Assembly: GCA_029721515.1 (NCBI GenBank)
Contig: CM056556.1
Span: 24,137,669 to 24,201,668, forward strand
DNA from: Synanceia verrucosa
Lineage: Eukaryota > Chordata > Actinopteri > Perciformes > Synanceiidae
Direction of reading: 5' to 3'
Length of the DNA stretch: 64,000 nt
The position numbers and the translations under genes were made by a program. Of the stretch, positions 36,375-48,600 are shown piece after piece. Within the stretch, counting starts at the first letter, position 1. Each line of letters opens with the position of its first letter. Under the pieces are notes generated by a model, which was not told the origin of the DNA, did not search any database, and was given only the letters and a program-made list of their open reading frames with translations.

Positions 36375-38700
36375 TATTATATAATCCCACACTGCACATC
36401 TTTGGCTGCAGAAAACTACATGTTTGCAAAACCCTTCTTTGTGTCTCCTGCATCTTTTTGGATCGCTACCTGTGGATTATCATTTACAGTACATTCACTA
36501 ACATTACTGCTTTTGTCTAAAATTCTTCTCAAAGTCAGTGGACTTTTAGTTAGATGCCTGAAATAAAGTCGGTGGTGAATACAAGCTTAAGATTTTTATT
36601 GTTGAACAACAATGAATAACCCCCTCGCAAAAATGTGTCCATTTGTGAAGCTTATCTCGGGTGTCAAAAGTATCATAAACTTTTGTTTGCTGAAGGCCTA
36701 ATCCAAAATCCAGTGGAAAATACCCACTGGCTTTTTGTCAAGGAAACCAGGGTGATGCCAACTTCTGGCTTGACCAGAAGATCTCTGCTTTATTACAGGG
36801 CATGTTGTGGCATTGCCAAGTTGCTGTTGATTAAATTGTAATATTAATAATAATAAATATATTGTGTCAACTGTCCCATTTACTTTTCCAATGCTGCAAC
36901 AGGTTGTTTTATTAATAAAACACTATTGTTTGATAAAACTCAGAGTTATGGATTACTTAAACACAGTTTATTTTTAATTAGGCCACAATGTGGCCTGAAC
37001 TTCAGAGTTCATCCATCTGCCACTTAACATTGACTCATCATTTTGGTTATCACCACCTTGGGTGTAAATTTGGCAGCAGTGGAAGCGTGGAGGCTTTTTC
37101 TAATCTCTGAGCGCTTCCTGACATTGTTGTCAGCTCACATTGACACCAGATTTTCATTACAGACGTGAACAGTGATGAAAAAACACAACAGACAGGAGTC
37201 AGAAATTTGGAGCTGAGCCCCATAGCATATGTTGTGAGCGTAACTCGAGAGTGCAGGGCAACAAAATCATCATTACTCAGGCGCCTGCCAAGAATGTAGC
37301 CAAGAAGCTGCTACTATGAGATGAACATAATGGGATGCTAATAAATCCTCTGGAGAACACCAGGAGTTCAAAATGATGTTTCCCAGAATGCTCATCAATC
37401 AGACGAGCGAGAGGCTGCTTCAACACGGCGACGCCTCGTCTAGTGTACAACCCACACTCCTGTTTTTCTCTAATATCTCAGTTTGATGTAAATGAATGTC
37501 ATTTGATGAGTAATGCTACAATCTTTTAACGCTTCATGGTTTCTCAGGCTGGCAGCACTTCTTGCCTCCAACTTGTCACTGTCTGTTTTCTCCTGTCTTA
37601 TTCTGTTTAGTCTTGTTGTGTCTGAGAGATATAAGTTTGGATAATCAGTTGCAGTTCTTGTCGTATTTAAAACGGATAAAAACAATGTATGAACTGGTAC
37701 AATAATATCTCTCACTTATGACCCACCAGAATCTTGTACAGATATGGTGGTGATGTTTCTATCCTCCTCCTGTATTTTCTGCTTCCTTCTTGTTTTGCTA
37801 TGTTCAGGATGTTTCTGGGCATCAGCAAAGAGCCTTTTGGACAATTACAGTGTGCAGCCGCTGGCGTTTTAAAACCCACCTTGTCATTTGATCATTAGAT
37901 TCGAAGGCACAAGCACATGCATGGGCTCGGCTCCCTTTAGCTCTGTTAGATGCAAAGCATCCCTCTTTGACAGATGAGATTGGACCGTGTGTTTAAATGT
38001 GCGGGTACACTAATGTTCCTCTGATGTGTGCAGTAGTTTGACCGACAGCAGCTCTGAACCACAGTGACTGGATGAAGCATGGTCTTCAGCTACATTTATT
38101 CAAAATCCAGCAATGCAGCAACTTCCCGCTAGATTGTGGGCAATGTTTCTGCTAAACTGCACACTTGTGCAGTTGTGCACAGCAAATCTATGCAGCACAT
38201 AGATTATGCAGTTAGCATATCGCTAACGTTTCAGCTTCAGAGTTAAGGGTGGTAAATGCCTTAGTGCTAATTCTAGTGTCATTTATAAAGACTTTACATT
38301 TACAGATATTCACCATTAATTCTGTCACTAGATTATGAGTAGTAGACATGCCAATAAAACACTGTCTAAAGAGATCTCTTGATCTCAAAGGTGAACATGT
38401 CTCCTTCCAGAGCAGGACCTTCTCCCTGACATAAAACATCCACAGCTCATGAAAAACAAGATGTTTGTCTGTTTTGTCTGTTTAAGTGGGCCAAATCACT
38501 TAATATTAAATGTAATCTAGTGAAAATCACTGCTATAATTTGATTATTTTAATAAGCCATGTAACTATGATTTTAGGTTTTGGACAGTGATCCTGGTGTG
38601 GCCACAGTCTGATGTCTGATGTTGATCGCAGTGCTCCGAGGGACTCAGGGAGTTTGTGGGTCAGACACATGAATAATTAGGGGGAACATTGGCTGTCCAT
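36375..38700. other. Non-coding stretch
   Basis: No recognised gene or RNA. Short ORFs are scattered on both strands without motifs. Confidence 0.4.
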
Positions 38701-38719
38701 GTGGTGGACATGATAGATG

Positions 38720-38945
38720 TTATACACACCCCCTCAGGAAGAATTGTAAAAAAAAGGTCTGATCAAAATTCTAATTTGTTCAGTAGCTTCAAAATGGAGC
38801 ACTAATTAGCCAATTTTAGAGTGCTGACACACTATATAAAGATGATGAACCTGCTAAACATCATCATGTGTGAACATGTTAGCATGCTGACATTAGGATT
38901 TAACTCAAAGCACCTCTGGTACAGTTTACAGAGCCACTATAGTAG
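38720..38945. repeat. Interspersed repeat fragment
   Basis: The segment TGTGAACATGTTAGCATGCT followed by GACATTAGGATTTAACTC resembles a repeat found very widely in fish genomes. Non-coding; ends approximate. Confidence 0.4.
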
Positions 38946-39876
38946 CTTGTTGTAAGTGACATATTCCTGATAGTTGCCTGTTTATGCGGTACGGTCAATT
39001 ACGGTAGAAAGTTAGTGGAAAGTGAGACCCTGACGTCCAAAATGAAAGTCCAAAATGTTACTTTACATACATGTTCCTGTCTCCCTATAGAAACCATTCT
39101 CGGGTCCATCCATCAAACCAAATACTTAAAATCATCAGTCAATTTCAATGGGAAATAAAACAGGTAAGAAGCCCATGTAAATGATTATAACCTTTACTTT
39201 CAGATGATGTCATAACTTGCTACAAAATGTGACAAAATGAACCTTTACATATGTGACAATATCACGTAAAGTATTTTGATCTGTTTTGATTGAAACTGAA
39301 CTAGATTGGACTAGACAGGCGAAAAAACAAGAATATGACCTAAAGTGAAAGAAGATCTGATATTATCTAAGATAAAACAAACTTCTATTGTTTCCACTTT
39401 GGTCCTCAAAAACAAAAATTACTTCATATGATCCAAACATCTGATCGTCAGCAGTTCATTGATTGCTTATCAGTATTGAGGTGGTATTTATTTATCTGGA
39501 ATTTACTATATCAATACTCCACCAACCTATTAAGAAGAACATTTTAATTTAAACTCATTATCTGTGTTAATGCACGATTAGCTGCTATAAGCCTCTCTGC
39601 TCCAGAAAAACAAACACCATTTATGCCAAGATATACCAAGAATTTCATTTCCATTAAAAGGCATTTTTCTGGATGGATTTTTGTTGTTGTTCTTAAAAGC
39701 ACTCTTAGCTGAGGAGAGTGCTCACAGCTTTCGTCTTTAAAGTGTGGATGTGCTGGAAGAAAACACATTTTTGTCTGTGGAGTTTCTCTCTCCATGACAG
39801 GTTTCTTTACCGAGAAGATGTTTGATTAAAAAGAATGAGACACTGGAGAAGGACCTCCACACCAACCTCAGCTTCA

Positions 39877-40822
39877 TCAGTTAGGATTTTTAAGTTATCT
39901 GAAGTCGCTCTCATTTCCAGTCCGAGGATTGCACGTCTGCCTGGAAGAATAATGAGGGCTTAACTCTCAACAATTCACTGCAGGAAGTTTAAACAATCCT
40001 CCCTCTGCTAACCAGACCAACTCTAATTTTGCTCCTCTCCCTTCACACTCCCAAAAAAATCACAAAAATATGTAAATGCAAGTCGACTTAGTGAATAAAT
40101 CATAATGTTCGCGAAGCATGTGATGTAAACAAGCACTTTTCCTGCATTTCTGATTTGACTGAAGCTCTTTCAGTTACGTCATGTTGCTGCACCCTCTTCT
40201 TCTGCAGTAGCATAATGGCACCCGACTGTTCATCTCAATGAATCAATTCCTTTGGGATAAAATTGGTGCGATATTAAGACAACTAGGCTGAGGAATCGCA
40301 GAGAACATTCTCTTTCTATCTATTTTGGTGTTTTTGTGCAGGTGAAACTGTTTTCCACCTTCTACTATGTCCAATGCAAAGTCTTCATGGGTCAAACCGG
40401 AAACCAAAGTGTGCAAATGGATTCAGGAGAATCTTGATTGAAATGCGAATCAGTCCACCTGAGGATAATCAGACGAGGCAATAATCCACCAGTTTGTGTT
40501 GTTATTGCTACTGTTAATTATACTAAGGCATAATGAGTCAGTCCTGAAGAAACACACACTCATTGTGTAATGGAATATGATCACAATATTTTATGCAGTA
40601 ATTGAATTAACAAATTATTATTACTTTTAGCAAACACAATTCAGTAATACATGTTGTTTTGTTTGGTGCCCGACTGAGAGGAAGTACATTCAGAATCCCA
40701 TTTCTCATTTATTATCTGGTTCTCATGTTAAAATATTGTTCAGAAGGTCAACATGTAAACATTTCTTTTGTTCTGTTCACCGGGGAGCCTCGACTTGAAA
40801 ACGACTGGATCCTCACCAACAG
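39877..40822 (+). repeat. Left copy of the 946-bp direct repeat flanking the LINE
   Basis: It starts TCAGTTAGG and ends CTCACCAACAG, exactly where the LINE 5' end begins. The right copy at 49188-50132 differs, by eye, only by T39895 versus C49206 and by one G in a GG pair (40399-40400 versus 49710). Sequence outside both copies is unrelated, so the unit looks like a duplication of the insertion target. No gene is recognised within it. Confidence 0.9.
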
Positions 40823-40874
40823 GGCGAGGTGAGATGCTGTGAGATCGCGAGAGTCTGTGAGATTTGCAAGATTC

Positions 40875-40886
40875 AACATGGCGGCC
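40875..40886 (+). promoter_or_regulatory. YY1-like site near the LINE 5' end
   Basis: AACATGGCGGCC lies about 53 bases from the first LINE base and contains the ATGGCGGC core typical of YY1 binding. Human L1 carries a YY1 site near its 5' end that helps set the transcription start. A matching role here is inference. Confidence 0.4.
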
Positions 40887-41044
40887 CCCAGCTGCTAGAC
40901 TAAGATTTAGCAAAATACCGTCTTTGCCAACTTATTCCGTGCTTTAAGCAGACCAATTAAGTTAGACCGACAACGCTGTACATAGCTTCACTCAAGGTGG
41001 AGGATCTTGAAAATTTCATCGACGACTATTTCTTTCGGTGCGCC

Positions 41045-41797
41045 ATGGAAGACTCCAACACCGAAACTCGCCGGGACAACCCAAACAAGAGGAAGAAAAC
41101 AGACTCCTCCACTGATACACAGGACCTTGAGACCACGGATGTCCAGATAAGCGTCCTCGATTCGATCAATAAAAAGCTCGACATACTTAAGATGCTCCAT
41201 GATGAGATTAAGGACCTGAAGGCTAGCCTGGAGTTTACTCACCAGCAGATATCCGACCTGCAGAGGGACAACACCGAGCTCCGCTCCACGCTGACAGCCG
41301 TCACGTCAGAGGTAAATATCCTTAAAAAAGAGAATAAATCTCTGAAGGAAACCGTCCTTGACATCCAGACGAGGAGCATGCGGGACAACCTGATCTTCTC
41401 AGGGATTCCAGAATCTACACCGGATGACCCAGAGTCCCTAGTTAAAAACTTCATGGCTTCAGCTCTTAAAATCCCGAAAGAGACTGTGAATAACATCACT
41501 TTCCACCGCGTTCACCGGCTTGGACCCCGAAGAGGAGACCGCCACCGTCCTATCATCGCTAAATTCGAGCACTTTAAACAAAAAGAACTCGTCAAGAGCA
41601 AAGGACGGGAGCTGAAAGGGAAACCATTCGGGATGAATGACCAGTTTCCACGGGAAATTAATGAGAGGCGCAAAGTCCTGTTTCCTATTCTGAAAGAACA
41701 CAGACAGCGAGGCAAGCGGACTGCACTTGTGGTGGACAAACTCTACATAGATGGCCAGCTGTTCAGGGAATCCTCCATCACCCCCTGGCTCTTCTAA
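41045..41797 (+). CDS. LINE ORF1 protein (L1 ORF1p-like RNA chaperone), 250 residues
   Basis: The start is the ATG at 41045 in a strong context (GCGCCATGG). The in-frame open stretch above it has no ATG. After a charged N-terminal part, about residues 35-115 form a heptad-rich coiled coil (LDSINKKLDILKMLHDEIK onward), as in trimeric L1 ORF1p. An RRM-like domain follows, marked by RDNLIFSGIPE and HRPIIAKFEHFKQKELV, and then a basic C-terminal domain. By family it would bind LINE RNA and help form the retrotransposition particle. The frame is undamaged, unlike ORF2. Confidence 0.88.
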   Translation: MEDSNTETRRDNPNKRKKTDSSTDTQDLETTDVQISVLDSINKKLDILKMLHDEIKDLKASLEFTHQQISDLQRDNTELRSTLTAVTSEVNILKKENKSLKETVLDIQTRSMRDNLIFSGIPESTPDDPESLVKNFMASALKIPKETVNNITFHRVHRLGPRRGDRHRPIIAKFEHFKQKELVKSKGRELKGKPFGMNDQFPREINERRKVLFPILKEHRQRGKRTALVVDKLYIDGQLFRESSITPWLF

Positions 41798-42286
41798 GGG
41801 AAACGATAAGTAACCACAAAAACAAATGGCTCAGATTTCTAAATATATCTCTCGTTAGTTTAAAGTATATAGAGAAAGCAATCAAATCTCACAAGTTTCA
41901 AATGTTTACCTTCACCAAATGTCACCCCCCACTAGGGATCCCCTTCCTTCTTTTATTCTTTTTTCTTCCCCTCTCTGTGTTAAATCTCCATGTACCCCTC
42001 TCCCTCTCTCTCACACTCACTCCTCCTACCCCCCTCCCACCCTGTGTACCCTCTCTGTTTGTCATGACTCTCTGTGTCACAATGTGTTTGCTGTTAGTTT
42101 CACAGGCTTTATGGTGCCTTTTTATGATACATATCATGACTCATTGTATACATCTGTCCCTAACACCTACATGGTCTTTAAGCAACACCTTACACCCCAC
42201 CATCCTGACATTCACAGCTCACAAACCACAACATTCTATTTACATTACACTGTCACTAACTCAGTGTCTGAACATCGTCTCTTCTT
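41798..42286 (+). other. Inter-ORF region of the LINE
   Basis: About 490 bases of pyrimidine-rich sequence between the ORF1 stop and the ORF2 start. The overlapping ORFs here are low-complexity Pro/Ser/Thr/Leu translations with no domain. Confidence 0.6.
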
Positions 42287-45200
42287 ATGTCTAAGTTAAA
42301 CTTAGTTTCCTGGAATGTACATGGCATACGCTCACAGACAAAAAGAATTAAAATCCTGGACTATGTCTCTAAACTAAAAGCAGATATTCTTCTTCTGCAA
42401 GAGACACATCTACTACAATCAGAAGAGAAATCTCTTACAGATTCAAATTATAATATTATATTTTCATCTTGTTATAACAGCAGACAAAGAGGAGTCTCTA
42501 TTCTAATCCACAAGAGAGTCCCGTTTACCTTAAACTGTTTGATAACAGACCCAGAGGGCAGATACATTATTATTCAAGCAACGATTTTTGATAAACAATA
42601 CACAATTGCCAATCTGTATGCTCCCAATAGTGATGATCCAGCCTTCTTTCATACAGTTTTCTTTCATTTATCAGACTTAAATGCTACCTCAACTACTATT
42701 ATTGGAGGTGACTTTAACATAGTCTTAAATCCCTCTGTAGACCGATCGAACATGCCAATGCAGACGAAACAATTACAATCAGTCCTAACCATACGGGATT
42801 ATATGAAAGATTTTGGACTAGATGATGTCTGGAGACTCAAAAACCCAACAAAAAGGGAATATACTTTCTTTTCTGCAGTACACAAGTCATTTTCAAGAAT
42901 TGACTTTTTCTTTCAAATAACTCCATCACACACAAAATTACCACTAGAATTCACCCAATCATCATCAGTGACCATGCACCTATATCCCTCAGTCTGCAAA
43001 CTGACACTTACCGTAAACCTCCTCAGACTTGGCGCTTCAACATATCTCTACTTAAAGATCCTGAATTTGATCAAATGGTAAGGAGAGAGTGGGCAGACTT
43101 TCTAGAAAATAATGACTTTCCAGATTCATCTCCTTCTTTACTTTGGGAAACCTGGAAGGCCGTAATTAGAGGTAAAATAATATCGTACTCTTCTTACAAG
43201 AAAAGAAAGGAACAACAAATGGAGACAGATATTGAGGAAAAAATTAAACAACTTTCGCAGGATTATGCATTAAATCCAAGCGAACAATTACAATCTGAGT
43301 TACACAATGCAAAGTTATGCCTCGACGACATTTTATCAAAGAAAACAGATTTTTTACTACAACAACTGAGATACAATGATTTCGAGCATAGCAACAAATC
43401 AGGCAAATTTCTTGCGAATTTAGTACAACGCAACAGAGAAAAATCTTTTATAACAGCAATACAGGATCCTACTGGTAAATATACTCAATCTCCTCAAGAA
43501 ATCAATCAGATGTTTTATAGCTATTACCACAAGCTATATTCAGCAACAGTTAACCCCAACAAAGACGATATTCACACATTTCTCAACAATCTAAAGCTGC
43601 CTGAACTAACATCTGAATGCAGAGACATCTTAGATGCTCCAATGACTATCAGTGAATTACAATGTGCATTAGATAGTATGTCAGCAGGCAAAGCACCTGG
43701 TCGGATGGTTTCCTGCTGAATTTCTCAAACATTTCTGGCTAATGCTAGCACCCCTTTTTCAGAACAGTTATGGAGATTAAAAATAAAGGCTATATAAGCG
43801 CTCACATGAACACAGCTGCAATAAAGTTATTATTGAAACCAGATAAAGACCCTACGCAGCCTGCTAGCTATCGACCTCTGTCGCTAATCAACTCTGACAT
43901 CAAAATTATATCTAAAGCGCTCGCTTCCAGGTTGGAGAAAATTATCCCGGCTATAATTCACAACGATCAAACAGGATTTATTAAAGGCCGACACTCCACT
44001 AACAACTTTAGAAGGCTTCTAAATCTGATCAATTTGACGCAGCGCTGCAACAGAGAAGCGATCGTTATATCACTTGATGCAGAAAAAGCCTTTGACAAAG
44101 TTAACTGGTCCTTTCTCTTCTCTGTACTTCATAAATTTGGTTTTGGTGACTCATTCATCCAGTGGGTTTCAACTCTGTATAACTCACCTAAAGCTACTGT
44201 CACGACTAATGGGATCACTTCACAAAGCTTCACTTTGCAAAGGGGAACTAGACAAGGATGTCCACTCTCTCCCTTACTGTTTGCAATTTTTATCGAACCA
44301 TTGGCTGCAGCGGTACGTCAGAACAACAGTATCAAAGGTATCTGCTCTCTGAAGTCTGAACACAAAATTAATCTATACGCGGATGACATTTTACTTTATT
44401 TAGAAAAACCCAAAACATCAATGAAGGAAGTATGTAAACTCATCACAACCTTCTCACGCCTATCAGATTACTCCATCAACTGGTCAAAATCAATTATACT
44501 GCCATTAACAGAGAGCTCATGGAATCCTGCAATCCAAAACACTCATTACTCTTTCCCTACAGGCAACATTAGATATCTGGGCATAAATATTTCCTCCAAA
44601 CTCTCAGATCTTGTCCACTTGAACTTCACACCACTTGTGGACAAAGTGTGTGGTGATCTGAGCCGTTGGAATAACCTTCCTATCTCACTGTTGGGACGAA
44701 TAGCTACTGTCAAGATGAAAATATTACCCCAAATCAACTATCTCTTCTCCATGATCCCATTTAAACCCACAACAAAATGGTTCCAAACATTAGATTCAGC
44801 TATCGGTAAATTCTACTCAAAGAACAAAAAGGCTACAATCAGCCTGGCTACTCTCCAGAAGAATAAGTCTGAAGGTGGACTGGAGGCTCCCAATTTTTTG
44901 CATTACTACCTAGCTAATCAGTTACAATACCTTATCAAGTGGATCCATCCACAGGAAGAATATAACTCCTGGATGGAACTAGAACAGTTAGACTGCAACC
45001 ATATTAAACTCGCTGATCTACCCTTTATCACCTCTGTTCTTAAAAATCATTCCTGCTTCAAGAATCCCTTGATCGCCTCCACACTGTCTGCATGGTGGAG
45101 AGCCCTTGAAATCACAGGTTCACCACTTCAACCCAGTATACTCTCACCAATCTGGTACAACCCAGACTTTGTAAACAATAAAACCCCTCTCTATCTCAGT

Positions 45201-46072
45201 ACATGGGCAGAGAATGGGTCACCCATCTCCATCACCTCCTCCAAGATAACATATTTATGACATACACAGACTTATTCCAAACCTTTGGAATAAGGAATGG
45301 AAATTTTCTCCAATACCTGCAGGTAAAGAAAACAATTACAAAGACAATCCCAACACTTCAGTCCACCTCTCAGCCACCTGATTTACAGCCACCTGACTTT
45401 ATCAAATACATCACCAAATTGTTCCCCAAAAATAAGAAAAACCTCTCAAAAATGTATAGTTTCCTCTCAAAGACAGACTCTATACATTTACCAATCCGAA
45501 AATGGGAGAAAGATTTAACCATGCCCTTAGACCATGATTTTTGGACTCAGATCTGTGGAAAAACATTTAGCATGACAAAAAATACTAACCTACAACTGAT
45601 CCAATTTAAGGTTCTCCACAGAGCACACGTAACGCAGTATAAAATGTATAAAATGGGTTTCTCACAGTCTGACTTGTGCACCCAATGCACTCAAAAAACT
45701 ACTGATACTTATTTTCATGCACTGTGGCTATGTTCTCCTGTATTTCAATTCTGGGCAACAGTAACACAGAAACTCTCTTCTATTTTGGACTGCAGGATCC
45801 CACAGTCTCCAAACTTATGCTTAATTGGCGATTTTACCACAGCGACAGTACCAGTCATTCACCTTCAACCCACGCTTGTAGCTCTCGCCATCGCTAAGAA
45901 GTCCATCTTGGTTAATTGGAAGGATAAGAGAGCAATCAACATTACCCATTGGCTAAACCTCCTCTTTGAGCATATCTCACTTGAGAAAATATCTGCTTCC
46001 CGAAAGAACCAATTGACATCTTTTACAGAAAAATGGTCTCCATTTATTAGAGCTCTCAATATAAATCTATAG
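42287..46072 (+). pseudogene. LINE ORF2 (endonuclease and reverse transcriptase), frameshifted in this sequence
   Basis: The ATG-started frame begins with an APE-type endonuclease: LNLVSWNVHG, LLLQETHL, GGDFN, and SDHAPI in the shifted frame. The reverse transcriptase follows, with SYRPLSLI, DAEKAFDKV, GTRQGCPLSPLLF, the catalytic YADD at 44376-44387 and RYLGI. The C-terminal Cys-rich motif (CTQC, nine residues, H, four, C) lies near 45675-45735, and the end is at 46072. The frame breaks at about 42950, twice within 43699-43713, at about 43757, and at about 45213. Each is a one-base loss or gain inside a homopolymer (A, C, C, T and G runs), and the protein continues in the next frame without missing residues. 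As written the protein would be truncated. The breaks could be real or assembly errors. Confidence 0.88.
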
Positions 46073-46180
46073 TCTATTCTTGTTTTTTTTTTTTTTTTTT
46101 TTAAACATTGTCCTACATTTTTTGGCAGAAGAAAAATCTCTATTTATTAGAGCTCTTAATATAACTACATAGTCTGCTCT
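46024..46180 (+). repeat. Tandem duplication of the ORF2 end around a T20 tract
   Basis: About 57 bases covering the last ORF2 codons and stop (CATTTATTAGAGCTCTCAAT onward) recur about 100 bases later (TATTTATTAGAGCTCTTAAT onward). A run of about 20 T (46083-46102) and a short unique piece lie between them. The second copy is beyond the stop. Confidence 0.75.
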
Positions 46181-46379
46181 TGTCTGTTAGCATATGCCGA
46201 CCCCCCTCATAAATTTGAGCTGTTCCAGAAAATATTCATTCTCTCTGTGCCTTTGTTCTGATCCCTAACTTGTCTCCTCTTCTCTTATATTGCAGTTGAG
46301 TAACCATCTCTTCATTAAGGAATGATGGATCCAAGGAATCCAAAGGCTGGGTGCTGTCACAAGGGGATTACTTTTCCTC

Positions 46380-48600
46380 TTGTCCCTGGTGTTCCGCTAC
46401 GATTCTGAGTGGCCTGCCCGGCTGTCGCCACTCCCCCCGGGGGTGGATGTGTCCGATGTCTCTCCTTTTGGGCCCTATGGCTTCTGGGCCTTCGCTGTTA
46501 TCCGGGGTCCGGGGGGGGGGGTGGTTGCCCCTATCTCCTCGTGACGGTCTGGCTGGCTCTGGGGGTGTGGGGCAGGAGGGTGCTTCCCGGTTCCTTTCCT
46601 GCCCGCGTCCCCTCCTCTCTCCTCTCCTGCCTGCCTGCTCCTCCTCCCCCCTCTCCCGTCCCCGGGGTGTCTGGGGGTCCTCGTCGCTGGTGGGGTTGGC
46701 TTGGGGGCCGGGGGCTCTCTTCTGGGGGGGGGGGTGTGGGTGCTCTGGCCCGCGCGTGCTCAGGCAATCGCCTGGGCCCGCATATCACCACTGGAGTTCC
46801 AAGCTCAGCTTGCTCGATCCTCGATCCGGGTCCGACGCGTTCCTGGGCTGTGATGGGGCCAAGCCGGATGGGGGCTTGCTCCGTCCCCAGCGGAGCTTGT
46901 CTCCTCGTGCTGGGGGGGTGGTGGGGCGGATCAGTGTTACGGTGGGTCGGGGGGGGGGCCTCCCCTCGCACACAAGGGGGCATCCCGGGGCTTGGGGGGG
47001 AGCGATCTGGGTCCGCCGGTGGGGGGATTGTTTGCCGGGCGGCGCTGGCATGCGCATCTGGCTCCCGGCTGGTGAAGTGCGGCTCGATCCTTTTCGGCTG
47101 TGCTGGTTGGTCGCTGCATCTCTAATTCTGCATGGCTGCTGGGGCCCTGCTCTGAGGCTGCAGCTTTCAGGGTCATGGTGTTGGTGGGGCCTGCTGGTTT
47201 GTGTGGGATTTCCCTGGCCCCTGGCCTCTTGATCCTGTGGGGCCCAGTGCTTCAGGAGCTATGCCCATCTCGTCTACTCCCCTTGCGGCTCTGTTCCCAT
47301 GGGCCGGGTCCACACCAGACTGCCTCTTAATGTGCACTTCACATATCTTGCACCTCACTATACATAGTCACATTTAGGCACATATAGGGACTCAACACAT
47401 AGGGCTTTGAAGACAGGTGGGGGTGAGGACGGTGGGAGATTTGATGGTGCGAATTGCAGTGCTCCAGGGCACTGTAGTCTTCCCCCTCTCCCACCCACTT
47501 GCCCCCCCTGCTCTTCAATTTTAATACAGTAAACACACTCACGCTTTTGGGGGGGTTTGGGGTGGCTTGGGGATTCGGATTAGGATTGGCTGCAGGTACC
47601 CTTATCCTGCAGCCCTCTGTTCTTCCCCTGCAGCCTCTCCTGCCCTTCCAACTTTTAATGCACCACATTACACACAGGGTAGCACGAACCACGTTTTGGG
47701 TGATAGGCTTCCTCGTCTGGAACCGGGGAAGCCCATAAATAGGTTGGGATCACTAAATTAAATTAATGGCCATTCTGGTGGGACCCGGCCCCCTCGAATC
47801 TCGGGGCTGCGAGGGGAGGTTGGGGGCCTGGGGGGTCCCCTTGCAGCTATGGTGGGCCCCCTGATGCTGTGGCCTCAGTGGCGGTGCCACGGCAGCTGTG
47901 TTTTGGGGATGTGGCGGCTGGTCAGTATGGTCGGGGGGCTGGTGGTGGGCTCTTTGCTGGCCGGGGGTTGGGTGAGTGGGTCGGCGCGTGCGGTTGCTGC
48001 TCCCTGATTGGTGGATTCGGCCTGCTCTCGCCCGTGCTCTCGGTTGTCTCTGTGTGTGGGGTGGGGCTCCCTGTCGGATTCATGGTGGCGCTGGTCCGTC
48101 CCCCCGCTTTTCCCTCTCCCTTTCTCTCCTCGCCCACACTGGCCCCATGGTTTGCGTTCGGGCCCGGCTTCGGTCGCCTTCTGGATGCCGCCCGGTGATG
48201 GCCTGCTGCGTGCGGGCCTTTTGCTCCCTCGCTCTCTCGTCCCCCCTCCCTCGGGAGGGGAGCGCTCGGTTCGCGGGTCTTGCCTCATGGGCGGCGGTGG
48301 CCTCCTGTCTCCCCGGGTGTTGGGGTGGCTGGGGGGGTGTGGGCGGGGTGGGGTTGGGGATGGGGGTGGATGGTGGGGTGGTGGGGGTTGGGTGGGCCCT
48401 CGTGTCGCTGGCCCCTTGGACCTGTCCTGGCCTCCTGGGAGGTGGTGGTTTCTTTCTCCTCCTGGTCGTTGGATCTGGCGTGGTTCTCGGTGGCCCGGTG
48501 GCTCTCTGGGTTTGGCATCGCCGATGCTCCCACTTCCCCGGGTTGTTGTGGACACCTGGCCGATCTGGCCATGAGGGGTCGTGGTAGACGCTCTGGGTTT
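46380..48600 (+). other. G-rich, strand-asymmetric 3' region of the LINE
   Basis: The + strand is strikingly G-rich, with many runs of four to eleven G (about 46505-46525, 46720-46740, 46945-46960, 48325-48400) and C-rich stretches between. The long ORFs here on both strands are low-complexity translations with no domain and are not believed. An AT-rich interval (about 47330-47470) divides two similar GC-rich blocks. Runs such as those at 48340-48395 satisfy the usual G-quadruplex pattern. G-rich 3' UTR tracts are also known in mammalian L1. Confidence 0.6.

Noticed and set aside
40997..41044. Upstream start for LINE ORF1
   Set aside because: The codon at 40997 is GTG, not ATG. The ATG at 41045 has a strong initiation context.
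41902..42299. Two overlapping frames of about 130 codons between LINE ORF1 and ORF2
   Set aside because: Pyrimidine-rich spacer translated into Pro/Ser/Thr/Leu repeats. The overlapping frames give equally plausible but unrelated proteins, so neither is supported.
46351..47232. Long open frames on both strands in the G-rich LINE 3' region (up to 293 codons)
   Set aside because: They are low-complexity Gly/Pro/Ser/Arg translations that overlap in several frames and on both strands. Stop codons are rare here simply because the sequence is GC-rich. No domain is present.
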